Positions 12,801 to 22,917 of a DNA stretch of 64,000 nt are shown in pieces. A model generated the notes under the pieces. That model was not told the origin of the DNA and made no database searches. It saw nothing but the letters and a program-made list of their open reading frames with translations. Made by a program: the position numbers and the translations under genes. The DNA comes from Triplophysa rosa (taxonomy: Eukaryota > Chordata > Actinopteri > Cypriniformes > Nemacheilidae). The DNA is taken from the NCBI RefSeq assembly GCF_024868665.1, contig NC_079900.1, positions 194,267-258,266 of the forward strand, in the 5' to 3' direction. Each line of letters begins with the position of its first letter. The first letter of the stretch is position 1.

Positions 12801-15800
12801 CGGTGGTGCTGGACGCCAGGGCGGAGCCGGTGGTGCTGGACGCCAGGGCGGAGCAGGCAGGGCTGGACGCAGGCAAAGCAGAGGGCCCAGTGGTAGCCAT
12901 CTTGGAGGAGGCAGGGAAATCAGTCTTGAGCTCCTAATGCGTAATGCAGCACCACAAGGCCACAACAGGCAGCACTGAAGGCAGGGGATCAACCTTAGGA
13001 AGTGAACTTGGACCACCGGACCTGGGACCACAGGCTCTGGAGTGGCAGCCATGTTGTGAGTGGGCTAATAGACTGCAGCAGCAGGCTCTGTGGAATGCCT
13101 GGGTGTCTTCAAATGCGACATTCAAATTGACTGGGAACACTGGAGCGGCATCTGTGATGGTTGAAGACCGTGAAGCACTCATGGCAGGCATGACGGGACG
13201 AGGCTCTAGAATGGCAGTCATGATGGCAGTCATGACGGGACGAGGCTCTGGAATGGTGGCCACTGCGGGAGTGCCACGTTCCTCCTCCACATTTGGATAA
13301 ATCCACTGTGTGTATGTCACAAAGCAAGGGTACACCGAAACCTTAAAAAAGTGTTGCTGCTACATAAAGCTTTGCAAAGCGCCCGTTGCGGATCACGCTC
13401 TTAGATAAGCTTTTTACATAAACACAGCCGAACATCTGTCATTTTTTCCTTACTTTGCTGTCTCGTCTTTCATGAAGCGAACGCTAAAAGAAATAAACAA
13501 ACAGCTGCCTTGGTAATGTTCCTTTTGTAATCATCCGATCCAGTTTCTTCCTGTCTGACTATACTTTGTGTGACATTTGGTGCAGAGGGGTGCTTTTAGG
13601 GTGGGTTTTTAGGACAGCGCTGCCATATTACTGGCCTCACAGTGGCAACGAGTCTTGACTTGGCCCCATAGTTGGAGGTCTGCGGCTATAGGCTCGGCCT
13701 GGCTCGATGAAAGCCCTGGCTCACACTGGCCCTCCTTTGGAAAAGTGACCACTGTATTTACCGTAATATCAGCAAAAGCAGAGAATTTGTGATATCAGAG
13801 CGCTTGTCATTCAGTTGCCCAGCTAGTTTTGAGGTTATACCATAACAAAATGTCATGTTTTGAGGTTATTTGAACTGTTTATAGGTGATAATAAATCATG
13901 TATCTATGACATCTTCAAAGCCATCTGTAGATTTGATACATATTATCAAGGTTATTTTCAAAAGTCAGCCACATTTAAAAATCTTTCTTTTAAATACATA
14001 TATCATCTGAATCCAATTGTATATACTGTATATTGAAAGCTAAGATCAGTTTCATCAGGACATAGATTTTTACATTCAGTTGTCTACTGTATGCATGGGA
14101 CACAGAAAGTCTTGTAACTGAGAAAAGATGATGAAATGAAGACAGTAACAGACTTGTGTAGAACCTAATGTGTGAACCCTTATTTTGATTTTCAGGTGTT
14201 GAAGATGATCAGGAAGATCTCAGGCATTTGAGAATTGTGCTGATTGGAAGGACAGGACATGGAAAGAGCGCAACAGGAAACACAATTCTGGGACGAAATG
14301 AGTTTGAAAGCCTTGCAAGCACAGAATCAGTGACGAGTGTTTGTAGGAAGCGAGTTTGTGAAGTTGATGGTCGATCAGTATCTGTTGTTGATACTCCAGG
14401 ACTGTTTGACACAACACTGACAAATGAAGAAGTGATGGATGAACTAGTGAAATGTGTGTCACTGTCATCACCTGGACCTCATGCCTTCATCATTGTGTTG
14501 AGTGTTGGAAGATTCACTCGAGAGGAGTCAGACACTATAGATCTGATAAGAATGTTCTTTGGTCCTAAAGTTGTCCAGTTCAGTATCGTTCTGTTCACCA
14601 GAGGAGATGATCTTAAGGGTGAATCCATTCAGCATTTTGTGAACAGAAGTAAAAACAGAGACCTCAAAAAACTTCTGCAGGACTGTGGAAACAGATTCCT
14701 GGTGTTTAATAACAATGAAACACAAGGCAGAACTCAAGTGACTCGACTGATAAACATGATAGAAGAGATGAAAACAACAAATCAGGGTCAATATTTCACT
14801 AACAGCATGTTTGAAGAGGCAGAGATGAGCATTAAAAAGAGAATGGAGGAAATACTGAAAGAGAAAGAGAGAGAAATTCAGACTCAAAGAGAGGAATTAA
14901 CAGACAAACATGAGATTGAAATGGAAAACATGATGAAGAGATTAGAAGAAGAGAAAAGAAAAGCAGACGAGGAAAGAATGAACATGATAAGTAAGTTTAA
15001 TAAACAGGAGGAAACTCTGAGAAAAGAGTTTGAGGAGAAAGAGAAATCAGATCGACTGGAACGAGAGAAAGAAAAGAAGAAACAAATAGAGGAAGAAAAA
15101 CAACAAAGAGCTGAACATCATATGAACATAGAAGAGATGAAGAGAGAGACTGAACATCAGAGATCACTTTATGAACAACAGCAGAGAGAGAGAGAAGAGG
15201 AGGATAGAAAGAGAGAAGAGAAATACAAACAAGATCAAGAAGAAATTAAAGCTAAAGAAAATCTCATCATACAGTTATACAAGAGACAAGAAGAAGAGAT
15301 TAGAAAGAGAGAATCTGAGGAGCAAAAGAGACGTGAAGAAGAAGAGAGACAGAGAGAAGAATGGAGGAGAAGAATAAGACAAGCTGAAAATGACAGAAAA
15401 GAGACTCAAGAGGAAACAAAAAGACAACAGATAGACTGGGAAGAGGACAAGAAACGACAGATGAGAGAACGAGAGGAAGGTGAGAGAAAGAGAAGAGAGA
15501 AACATGAAGAACAACTGAGAGAAAAACAAGAAGAACTGGAGAAAATGAGAAAGACATTTGATAGAGAGACAGAAGAAGAGATACGACAGAGAGATGAAGA
15601 GAGGGGGAAACTGAGACGAGAGAGAGAAAAGAGAGAGAGAGAATATCAAGAGAAGAAAAATTACATAATGAAACATTATGAGCAGCTGGAGAGAAAGAGA
15701 AAAGAGATGTGGGAGAGAAGAAAACAAGAAGATGATGAGAGAAGAGCAGAAGAGAGAAAGAGATGGGTGAAAAGAATTGATGATATTAAAAGAGAACAAG

Positions 15801-16084
15801 AAGAAGAGATCAAGAGAAGAGAAACCCAGGAGAGAGAGAGAAAAGAAAGAGAAGAGGAAGAGAGAAAGGAAATAAAGGAGGAGCATGAGCGGAGAATAAA
15901 AGAGATGGAGAATAAACATGAAGATGAAGCCAGAAGTCAAGCAGAAGAGTTGAATGAGTTCAGTGAGAGAAAAGAAAAACATGTTGAAGAAAAACTCAAA
16001 CAACACTTGAACCAACAGGACGGTGAAGAAACAGAAGAGCAACAAACAGAAGTTGAAAATAAGAAAGCTTGTGTCATACTGTGA
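899..16084 (+). CDS. GIMAP8-like immune GTPase with tandem AIG1 domains and CAAX end
   Basis: Proposed coding exons are 899-920, 10997-11677 and 14196-16084, all joined in phase 1 at GT/AG sites, giving about 863 residues. AIG1/GIMAP proteins are guanine-nucleotide-binding proteins of immune cells and endomembranes. Exon 2 is an AIG1 domain whose G1 position reads [10 protein letters not shown], without GKS, so it probably cannot bind GTP normally. Exon 3 starts a second AIG1 domain with an intact P-loop ([16 protein letters not shown]), G3 DTPGLFD and a GIMAP-style G4 region (FTRGDDLKG). About 400 residues very rich in E, R and K follow, in coiled-coil or single-helix style. The protein ends KKACVIL, a CAAX box of geranylgeranyl type. 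The open frame around exon 3 can be read from a TTG at 14228, but that codon is an internal leucine of the spliced gene. Exons 2 and 3 are firm; the 22-nt exon 1 across a 10-kb repeat-filled intron is inferred from phase, donor and a reasonable start context. Other GIMAP8-like fish genes share this double-domain design. Confidence 0.72.
921..1460. other. Start of GIMAP intron 1, no feature
   Basis: Begins with a good donor (GTAAGAG) after the proposed first exon. The short open frames on both strands have no recognisable protein similarity. No repeat identified. Confidence 0.35.
1461..1740 (-). repeat. Dispersed repeat, inverted copy of 10225-10520
   Basis: Read on the minus strand, this block matches 10225-10520 on the plus strand almost throughout. 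It starts at TTAAGTATTATGTAA, passes the shared CTTCTGTTCCAAATT, and ends in CACAACAAATTC followed by TGTGTGTTTGCACA. The plus-strand copy ends in AATAAAGCGAATTCTGATTC, which looks like the 3' end of a fish non-LTR element. The two copies sit about 8.5 kb apart in opposite orientation inside the same intron. The family was not identified. Confidence 0.7.
1741..2863. other. Intron sequence; second half looks like an old DNA-transposon piece
   Basis: From about 2640 the sequence is dense in GTACGC/GCGTACG motifs (for example GTGCGTACGCACA near 2750 and GTGCGTACGTGAA near 2808), a pattern seen in PIF/Harbinger-type fish repeats. It is cut at about 2871 by the L2 insertion and seems to resume at 4159. 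No transposase was recognised and the outer ends were not found. Confidence 0.3.
2872..4150 (-). mobile_element. 5'-truncated L2-like non-LTR retrotransposon
   Basis: On the minus strand this encodes the C-terminal half of a CR1/L2-clade reverse transcriptase: the [17 protein letters not shown] block, the [10 protein letters not shown] catalytic region, then [20 protein letters not shown] and the HLWNDLP tail. The element is dead: a TAG at 3835-3837 replaces the residue before ADD. The 3' end carries the teleost L2/SINE tail GTCATTTAGCAGACACTTTT, then AAAGCGACTTACA. The flanks carry AATACTCA at 2864-2871 and again at 4151-4158, a probable target-site duplication, so the copy was truncated at insertion. 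A much shorter copy of the same 3' end lies at about 41055-41300. Confidence 0.85.
4159..4969. other. Intron sequence between LINE and DIRS insertions
   Basis: About 220 bp after the LINE may be the second half of the interrupted DNA-transposon-like repeat. The rest is AT-rich (AATAATAAT runs) with no feature recognised. Confidence 0.35.
4970..5028. repeat. Outer end of DIRS right ITR, hairpin arm
   Basis: 59 bp that are the reverse complement of 5248-5306 with a single mismatch. This is the terminal stretch of the ITR paired with the internal complementary region. Confidence 0.9.
5248..5360. repeat. DIRS internal complementary region (ICR)
   Basis: The first 59 bp (5248-5306) complement the outer end at 4970-5028. 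The next about 55 bp (from GTTCCCTTTCTGTCGG) complement the opposite outer end at about 9305-9361. The two halves meet at GACGTTCCC, where AAC/GTT of both termini overlap. In the DIRS1 model this region templates completion and circularisation of the element DNA. Confidence 0.85.
9362..10224. other. Intron sequence with hAT-like repeat end
   Basis: Contains ACTAAAACTAAA-type runs near 9780-9840. Near 10000-10081 is the block GTATCGTATCGTGAACC ending TGTATCGTTACACCCCT, a pattern common at one end of non-autonomous fish hAT elements. The other end was not located. No coding sequence seen. Confidence 0.35.
10225..10520 (+). repeat. Dispersed repeat, inverted partner of 1461-1740
   Basis: Plus-strand copy of the family at 1461-1740. 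It ends in CTTGGCCAATAAAGCGAATT and CTGATTC, typical of the 3' end of a non-LTR retrotransposon. The short open frame across it is not a gene. Confidence 0.65.
10551..10700 (+). mobile_element. tRNA-derived SINE with L2-type tail
   Basis: The head has RNA polymerase III box-like sequences: TGTAGCTCAGTGGTTTGAGC (A box) and GGGTTTGATCCCAG (B box). The tail GTCGCTTTGGATAAAAGCGT with CTGCCAAATGCATAAAT matches the L2 3' tail and would let the element use L2 reverse transcriptase. Related copies lie at 54082-54232 (plus) and 19232-19385 (minus). Confidence 0.85.
11678..12215. other. Start of GIMAP intron 2, probable MITE remnant
   Basis: Soon after the GTGAGT donor comes TTAAAGGGACACTCCGAC (about 11727), resembling one end of the palindromic TTAAAG-type fish MITE family. 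The matching right end was not found. No coding sequence. Confidence 0.3.
12216..13334 (-). mobile_element. Non-autonomous LTR-retroelement fragment (3' LTR plus tail)
   Basis: Read on the minus strand, a G-rich polypurine-like tract (CTCCTTTTGGGGGGGAAC) at about 12665-12685 is followed by TGTCACAGTCACTAGC, consistent with a 3' LTR of about 450 bp (12216-12663) bounded by TG and CA. The internal part to about 13334 has about 30-bp imperfect repeats at 12740-12880 coding Pro/Ala-rich peptide on the minus strand and Gly/Ala/Glu-rich peptide on the plus strand. No gag, protease or polymerase domain was recognised and no second LTR was found, so it is a truncated copy. The outer LTR boundary is uncertain. 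Confidence 0.5.
13335..14195. other. End of GIMAP intron 2
   Basis: Mostly AT-rich single-copy-looking sequence ending in the acceptor TTGATTTTCAG before exon 3. No other feature recognised. Confidence 0.4.
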
Positions 16085-16196
16085 TTTATCATTTCTGATC
16101 ACTAGGGGTTTTTTTAAGACACATGTTAAAATGTTAAATTCTCATTAAGTCACTTTGGATAACATGTTTGATCTGAGTATTATAGTAGTTTACTTA

Positions 16197-18563
16197 GTTG
16201 TATTTATTGATCCAGACCGCCAGAGATAATCAGTACATGGTGGAAGAATCAGGTCTCGCACAACACATCGAGAATCGTGTATTAATTTAGTCACACATGG
16301 CCTTGACCGATGATGCGTCTGAAGCTATATCAACCCGCAATAACGTCACGGTCGGTCTCTTTGTCAATCTCGTTCGAGTGTGCACAGCTCTATTAGTTGT
16401 CATTTGCCCCGGCTATAGCTGTGTCTCGAGCACTTCAAATGCATTTTGCAACATATATTGGATATATTCGACCCTTGCAGACAGACCCTTGCAGCAATAC
16501 TCTCGGCCTGGGCCATCTTCAAGGACAGAGATGCCCCAACTGCGGTTCAGACAAACATCTCGGCCTACACATACTCATCGTCCACGTTCCCATCACTCCT
16601 AATCACAGAAGATTTCTTCGTTTCACGTTTCAGGGCATGACATACCAGTTCCGAGTCCTTCCATTCTGCTACCTTAGGTTTGAAGGTAAACCTTTAGAAA
16701 AGCTGTCTAATTCCACGCCAGTCGTTGTGCTTCCTCGGGGTAGATCTGGACTCCAGGTCAATGAAGTTCACTCTGACAGATGTCAGAAAGCAGGAACTGC
16801 GGAAAACCTTGGCAAGGTTCCAGGTTCACCGCAAGCTGTCCTTCATCAGCTTCCTACGGCTGGCCGGCCTTCTCACGGGCCATCTCTGGTTACATCTCCG
16901 GCCTTTCCAACGCTGGTTGATAGCCAGGCACCTGTTCACAATCGACACACGTTGGTCAGTGTCATGACCGGTTGTTCTGCCACTCTGAGGCTCTGGAGGG
17001 CAGAAGAGTTTCTTTGGAGAGGTGTTCCGATTGGGCCATCCCCAGCATGCAGGGAGGTGATAACCACAGATGCTTGGCAACATCGTGGTGTATGGGGAAA
17101 ATGGAGTTGTATATCAACCTTCTGTAGCTTTGGGCAGTCTTCTTCACTCTCAAACATTTCAGGCACAAACTTGCAGGTAGAAACATTCTATCGAAGACGG
17201 ACAATACCACAGTGGTATTTCTAATCAATCACCAATGAGGCATGAGGTCCCTACCTTGTCTCTGATTGACAAGGTTGCTTCTGACATGAGCGAGCAAACA
17301 TTTCCTGTCAGTCAGGGCAGCACACGTTCCTGGGCGCTGCTACAGTGTGTCGGATTCACTTTCCCGCTCAGTGCCGAGGCAGGGGGAGGGGTGTCTGCAC
17401 AAGGAGGTTGTTGAATCACTATGGGATATCTATGGAACAGCGGCCGTAGACCTCTTTACCCACCCAGCAGGGTGACAACACATTGCCCGCTGTGGTTCTC
17501 AGTACAGAAGAAACAGGGATCGTTAGGCCAGGATGCTCTAGCCCACGAATGGCCGAACCGCCCTCTCTACACCTTTACCCCCCTTAAACTCCTTTGGTCA
17601 CTGTTGAGGCGAGTACAGAACAGACGGCGCAGGCTAATTCTATTTCCAGGGATGCCTTGGTGCAGTCTCCTGTTGACTTTCACAACTGGTCCCCCTCAGT
17701 CACTCCCTGTTCGGAGAGACGTGCTATTGCAGATGAGCGGGGCACTATGGCATCCCAAGCAGGTTGAAACTGTGTGCCTGGCCCCTGGGGTTGAGAAGAA
17801 CTCTCTCAGTGTTCAGCTGAGGTATGGGACAATGTCTTGAGTGCTAGGGCTCTTTCAACGCCTCGCGCCTATGCTAGCAAATGTAAGCTGTTCATTTCTT
17901 GGTGCCAGGAGCAGGAGCATTTGCATGTAGTGTTGGATAGTCTCTGTTCAGTACCCTATGAACCAGTGGAGCAAGTCGATATTAAGAGCCTTTCTCTTGG
18001 CAATAACATCAGCCAGAAGAGTTTGCGAGTTGTAAGCCCTGTCAGTGAACCCACAATATCTCAGGTGGAGGCCAGAGGGCAATCAGGTCACACTCTGGCC
18101 AAACCTAGCCTTACTGCCCAAGGTGTTGTCAACGCAGTTCACAAATCAGCCTATTCAGTTAGCACCATTTAGGCAGGAGAACGAGACATTTCAGGAGGTC
18201 CTGTGTCCAGTTTGTGCATTGAGGCAGTATGCGATAAGGACTGCTTCATGGCGTACCACAGACCAGTTGTTTGTCTGAAGTAATGAAATAGAACGCTGCT
18301 TACTTCCGTACCCGTGGTTCTATGAATGACAAAGGCCGCCAGAGTCTCTTGTCACTCGGATTGAGAATGACTTTTGAGACTGACTGTGACGTAGTCGAGG
18401 GTTGATATAGCTTACGACGCATCATCGGTCAAGGTCACGTGTGACTGAATTAATACGGGATTCTCAATGCGATGCTCGAGACGCGATTTTTCCACCATGT
18501 ACTGATTATCTCTAGCGGTCTTCTGCCATTCATAGAACCACGATTACGGAAGTAACCAGCGTT
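16197..18563 (+). mobile_element. Second DIRS-type retrotransposon, internally deleted
   Basis: Plus-strand element starting GTTGTATTTATTG and ending CCAGCGTT, again with GTT at both ends. The inverted repeats (about 16197-16370 and 18390-18563) share AGAGATAATCAGTACATGGT and TTGACCGATGATGCGTC. Coding remnants in order: an RT strip (HVPITPNHRRFLRFTFQGM, TYQFRVLPF), an RNase H region from 16725 (FLGVDLDSRSMKFTL, later TTDAWQHRGVWGKW), a connection region at 17421-17830 (THCPLWFSVQKKQGSLGQDA), a recombinase N-terminal part (ALSTPRAYASKCKLFISWC), and recombinase core pieces to 18278 (LCPVCALRQYAIRTASWRT). The YxDD box, the gag part and the start of RT are missing. An ICR lies at about 18262-18345. 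It belongs to a different DIRS family from the 4970-9361 copy. Confidence 0.85.
18262..18345. repeat. ICR of the second DIRS element
   Basis: GAACGCTGCTTACTTCCGTA and the following CGTGGTTCTATGAATG are complementary to the outer right end (about 18510-18563). The preceding GTCTGAAGTAATGAAATAG imperfectly complements the outer left end (16197-16220). Same two-part layout as at 5248-5360. Confidence 0.65.
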
Positions 18564-19231
18564 TTATTGAATTACTTGTGATGTTGTGCTGTTGTTTTGA
18601 GAACTTGAATGTAATGCTGTGAAATAAGATACAGATACATGATCCTAAGTGGTTTTCTGTTTGGAAAATTGTGTTTTGTTTTCAGCTTGCAAAAACTATA
18701 ATAAAGTAGTCTGTGCATTAATCAAACACAACATAATATTCCGTCTGTGACTGCTTATTGGAATAATGCAGTAAGTGTTACCGTGTAAACGTTTAAAAAT
18801 TATATTTAATGTTCTTTTTGTGGGGAATCTGATAAAACCATTGTGCATCTTTTTTGGTTTCGTCTATACTGTATATTGAAAAACTTTGACAAGATATCTT
18901 GGGATTTTCCCCCTCAATTGTTTTTTAAACTTTATATATGTTGTCATTAATTACCAATACGTTGTAATTGTTTTTTATTAATATACTTAATATTATTAAT
19001 ATTATTTATATTGCGCTTTTCACAATTTTCATTGTTGCAAAGCAGCTGTACATACATCATAATAAAAAAATTAGTAAGAATAATACTAGGGGAAAAATGA
19101 AAGAGAATATACGGCATTAAGATACATGGTATGATTGCAAGTTTTTCTCTTTGCAATGTACACTGATGTCAGTGGATTGTCAGAAACTGTGAATTATTCA
19201 ATGGAAGTATATTTAATGTTGTTATCAGGAC
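18564..19231. other. AT-rich sequence, repeat fragment at 19000-19060
   Basis: No coding sequence. A short block, TTGCGCTTTTCACAATTTTC then ATTGTTGCAAAGCAGCTGTA, recurs (split by a SINE) around 60420-60745 and is probably a dispersed fish repeat. Confidence 0.4.
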
Positions 19232-19385
19232 TGGGACCCTAAATTTTACGCTTTTATCCAAAGCGACTTACATTGCATTATACTACACATTAGTATCTAT
19301 ATGTACAATCCACTAGGATCAAACCCATGATCTTGACGTTGCTTGTGCCATGCTCCAACCACTGAGCTACAGGACAGCCTTAATA
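19232..19385 (-). mobile_element. tRNA-derived SINE (minus)
   Basis: The reverse complement reads TGTAGCTCAGTGGTTGGAGC, then GGGTTTGATCC, and ends TAAGTCGCTTTGGATAAAAG. It belongs to the same family as 10551-10700, with a shorter tail. Confidence 0.8.
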
Positions 19386-21547
19386 GACCAGAACAATTTG
19401 CAATAACACCAAAACGTGCGGAAAGAATATATTTGTTAAAACATGTTAACGTGCATGTGTGTTGGTTTGGTTTGGTTTGGTTTATTTCTTATAAAGATAA
19501 ATACATCCGATAATCATACACACCAAAAAATAAAATAAAATGGACAGAGCCAAACATAACAATAGAAAAAGGAAACACAAAACAGAAAGCTCCATTCATC
19601 TAAACACACACAGAAATACATTAAGACAATACAGATGTTACAGCTCTCCTAAGCCTGTTTAGAGTGCCGCAATACTTTGCCGGAGCCTATACTTAATCAG
19701 GATACAACGACATATTAAGGAAATGCTTAGTCAAAGCAGATTTGAAAGCAGAGAGAGATGGGACAGATCGTATGGCTAACGGAAGGTTATTCCATAAGCG
19801 AGGCCCTGCTATTGAAAAGGCCCGGTCCCCCTTCCTTTTTAATCTGGACGGAGGAACCTGGAGCAATAATTTATCGGCCGATCGTAGATTTCTTCCCGGT
19901 TTATAGAGGGTAATCAAGTCTGACAAATACACTGGTGCAAGGCCATTAAGAGTTTTAAAAATCATAACTAACACCTTAAAATCAATCCTATGGATCACCG
20001 GTAACCATTGTAATTTAGTTAAAATTGGGGTTATTCTATCGCTCCTCTTCCCTCCAGTCAATAATCTGGCAGCTGCATTTTGCACGAGCTGTAGCCTATG
20101 TACCGCTGAGTGAGGCAGTCCTGATTACAAAGAATTTCAATAGTCCAGCCTGGTTGAGACAAAAGCATGGATGATCTTCTCCAAATTACTCATGGATAGC
20201 ATAGGTTTCATTTTAGCTATTACCCGAATAAAGTAGAAGCATGTTTTCACCACTGAATTAACCTGTTTCACACAGTTCATCTCTGAGTCAAAAACAACAC
20301 CCAAGTTTTTAGCATGGGGATGGATGTTTTGAGACAAAGACCCTAGATGACTATGGATAAGTGGATTGGAACTTAAAGGTCCGAACACAATCACATCAGT
20401 TTTAGACTCATTCAAGTGGAGAAAGTTCTTCGCCATCCATGCTTTTATTTCAATGAGGCACTGGACCAATGTAGAACAGGACTTATCCACTAGGTTTAAA
20501 GGGGCATACAGTTGCGTGTCGTCGGCGTAGCAGTGATAGGTAATCCCAAATTTCCTAAAAATAGACCCCAAGGGTAACATATATAAGGAGAATAGGATTG
20601 GACTAAGAATTGACCCTTGAGGTAATCCACAGAATACAGGGGCTGGAGGAGAGGAACGATTACCAATGGTGACTGAAATCGACCTATTAGACAGATAGGA
20701 TGAAAACCAACACAAGGCGGTGCCATTGATCCCCACTTCATGCTGTAAGCGATCTAAAAGAATCTTATGATGGATTGTATCTAAAGCAGCTGTTAAGTCT
20801 AATAAGATTAAGATAGGGGAATTCCCTGAATCTAACATCAGCAGGAGGTCGTTGGACACTTTAAGAAGAGCTGTTTCAGTACTATGCCGAGCCCTGAATC
20901 CTGACTGAAACCTGTCACCAACAGCATGATCTGAGAGAAATGCAGATAACTGATGAAGTACGACCTTTTCCAGTACTTTCAACGAGGCAATAGGATGAAA
21001 ATTCCCAATATCGGTCGGGTCAAGATTCGGTTTCTTCAGGAGTGGCCTTAGTACTGAATGCTTAAGGCAAGAAGGGAAATCCCCGGTACTCAGTGAACTA
21101 TTAACAATTGGTAAAACAGCTGGCCCAACCACCCCTAATACTTCTCTAAAAAGACGAGTCGGAATAAAATCAGCTGGGGAAGAAGACGGCTTTAAAGATA
21201 GAATTATTTGTGATAGATTATTAAGATCAATTTGATAAAAGTTTGCTAGCTGAATGTGGTTAGCAGCCGAATTTGAAAATTCCGGGCCGTCCTTCGTACT
21301 CGGGATGCAAGCATATTAAGTCTCTATCTTATTCCTAAAAAAGTTTTGGAACTTATTGCACAACTCCGGGTTAGCATCTGGGAATAATGAGCTTTTAGGA
21401 TTCACCACTTGATCAAAGATATTAAATAACACTTTTGGGTTATGCAAATTCTTATCTATTATATCAGCAAAGTATTCAATTCTAGCTGCTTTAGCAGCAC
21501 TTTGAAAAGTAGACAAGCAATTCTTGTATATCTCAAAAGAAACATGC

Positions 21548-22053
21548 TGTCACGGTTCTCAGGGTGAGACACAGAGACAAGGACAGAGGACCCAAATGCA
21601 GACAGCGGGTAAGGGGTTAACACAAACTTTAATAATAACTAAAAATGCAAAAACAAGGACCCACGTGGGGGAACATAACAAAACATAGCAACACGGACAG
21701 GAACTAACTAGACTGAAAATAATAACATTTGACATGAACACTAAACTAAACTAACTACACAACAAGAACTCACCACAAAGACAAACACGACGCAACAGAA
21801 CAATGATCCAGCACGAGACAGAAGACACAAGGGCATTATAAAGGGACAAATCAAAGGGGAACAGGTGTGGGGCATGAACTAATAAACAACCAATAACGTG
21901 AGATACAAAAGGGCGGGAACACAGACAAAGACCGGAGAGAGTATCGAAGGCCGACAGGGTCAAAATGTCTCTCTCCACACATAACAAGGGATCCTGCCGT
22001 GATTCTACCACAAGATCAAGAAAGACATGACACGACGAGCCAGAATCACGACA
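21548..22053 (-). repeat. LTR (left copy)
   Basis: 506 bp, TG...CA ends. By eye it differs from the right copy by about two substitutions and one 2-bp indel. Confidence 0.9.
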
Positions 22054-22178
22054 GAACCCCCGCCTTAAGGAGCGATATCCTGACGCTCCAAAAGGCACAA
22101 ACAAGACAAGACAATGACAAAAACCATAATACAAGACATGACAAAAACATGATACATAAAAAACCAAACACTGACATG

Positions 22179-22440
22179 GTGCCGGCTGGAATGCCGGCTG
22201 GACAGTACATAGCGCCGGCTGGATGGCAGGCTGGACAGTACATGGTGCCGGCTAGATGGCCGGCTGGACAGTACATGGCGCCGGCTGGATGGCCGGCTGG
22301 ACAACACGTGGCGCCGGCTGGGAGGCCGGCTGGACAGGACATGGCGCCGGCTCGACGGCCGGCTCGACTGGACAGGGCGCCGGCTGGATGGCCGGCTGGA
22401 CAACACGTGGCGCCGGCTGGATGGCCGGCTGGGAGACCGG
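22179..22440. repeat. 33-bp tandem repeats in the LTR element
   Basis: About eight units built on GCGCCGGCTGGATGGCCGG followed by CTGGACARYACRTG. Each unit is 11 codons, so the reading frame is kept on both strands. On the minus strand one frame gives CPAGHPAGAMY-type peptide repeats. Confidence 0.85.
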
Positions 22441-22669
22441 CTATCACCGACTGGGCAGACCTGGATGTCGACACGACAGGACCGGACAGGATGTCGGCGG
22501 CTGGGCAGCGCTCTCTGGCAGCTGGGCAGCATCTCCGACGGCTGGGCAGCGCTCTCTGGCAGCTGGGCAGCAAACAAGGACAAAACACACAAAAAGAGTC
22601 GACTCGACAGGCCTGGGCACCAGCTGGGAGGCCGGCAGGGATCTGCAGCGGGAACAGGACACCAGCGGC

Positions 22670-22860
22670 CTCAACCCTGGAGGGGAATCCGACGACCTCA
22701 ACCCTGGAAGGGAGCCCGGCGGTCTCGATCCTAGACGGGGTTCCGGCAGTCTCGACCCCGGAAGGGAGTCCGGCGGTCCCGACTCTGGACTGGAGCCCGG
22801 CAGCCTCTACCCTCCAAGGGAGTCCGGCGGATTCAACCCTGGAAGGGAGTCCGGTGGCAT
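22670..22860. repeat. 27-bp tandem repeats in the LTR element
   Basis: About seven units of the type CTCAACCCTGGAAGGGAGTC then CGGCGGT. Each is 9 codons, again frame-preserving. A shorter array of about 38-bp units (CTGGGCAGCGCTCTCTGGCA) lies between the two arrays. Confidence 0.8.
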
Positions 22861-22917
22861 CGTCCCCTCCCGCTGAGATCCCTCTGTCTGCTGGGTCCGA
22901 CGTTGGCTGGATCATTC

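Noticed and set aside
15275..16102. 275-residue minus-strand frame opposite the GIMAP tail
   Set aside because: It is the Phe/Ser/Leu-rich antisense shadow of the GAR/GAA-rich coiled-coil coding sequence.
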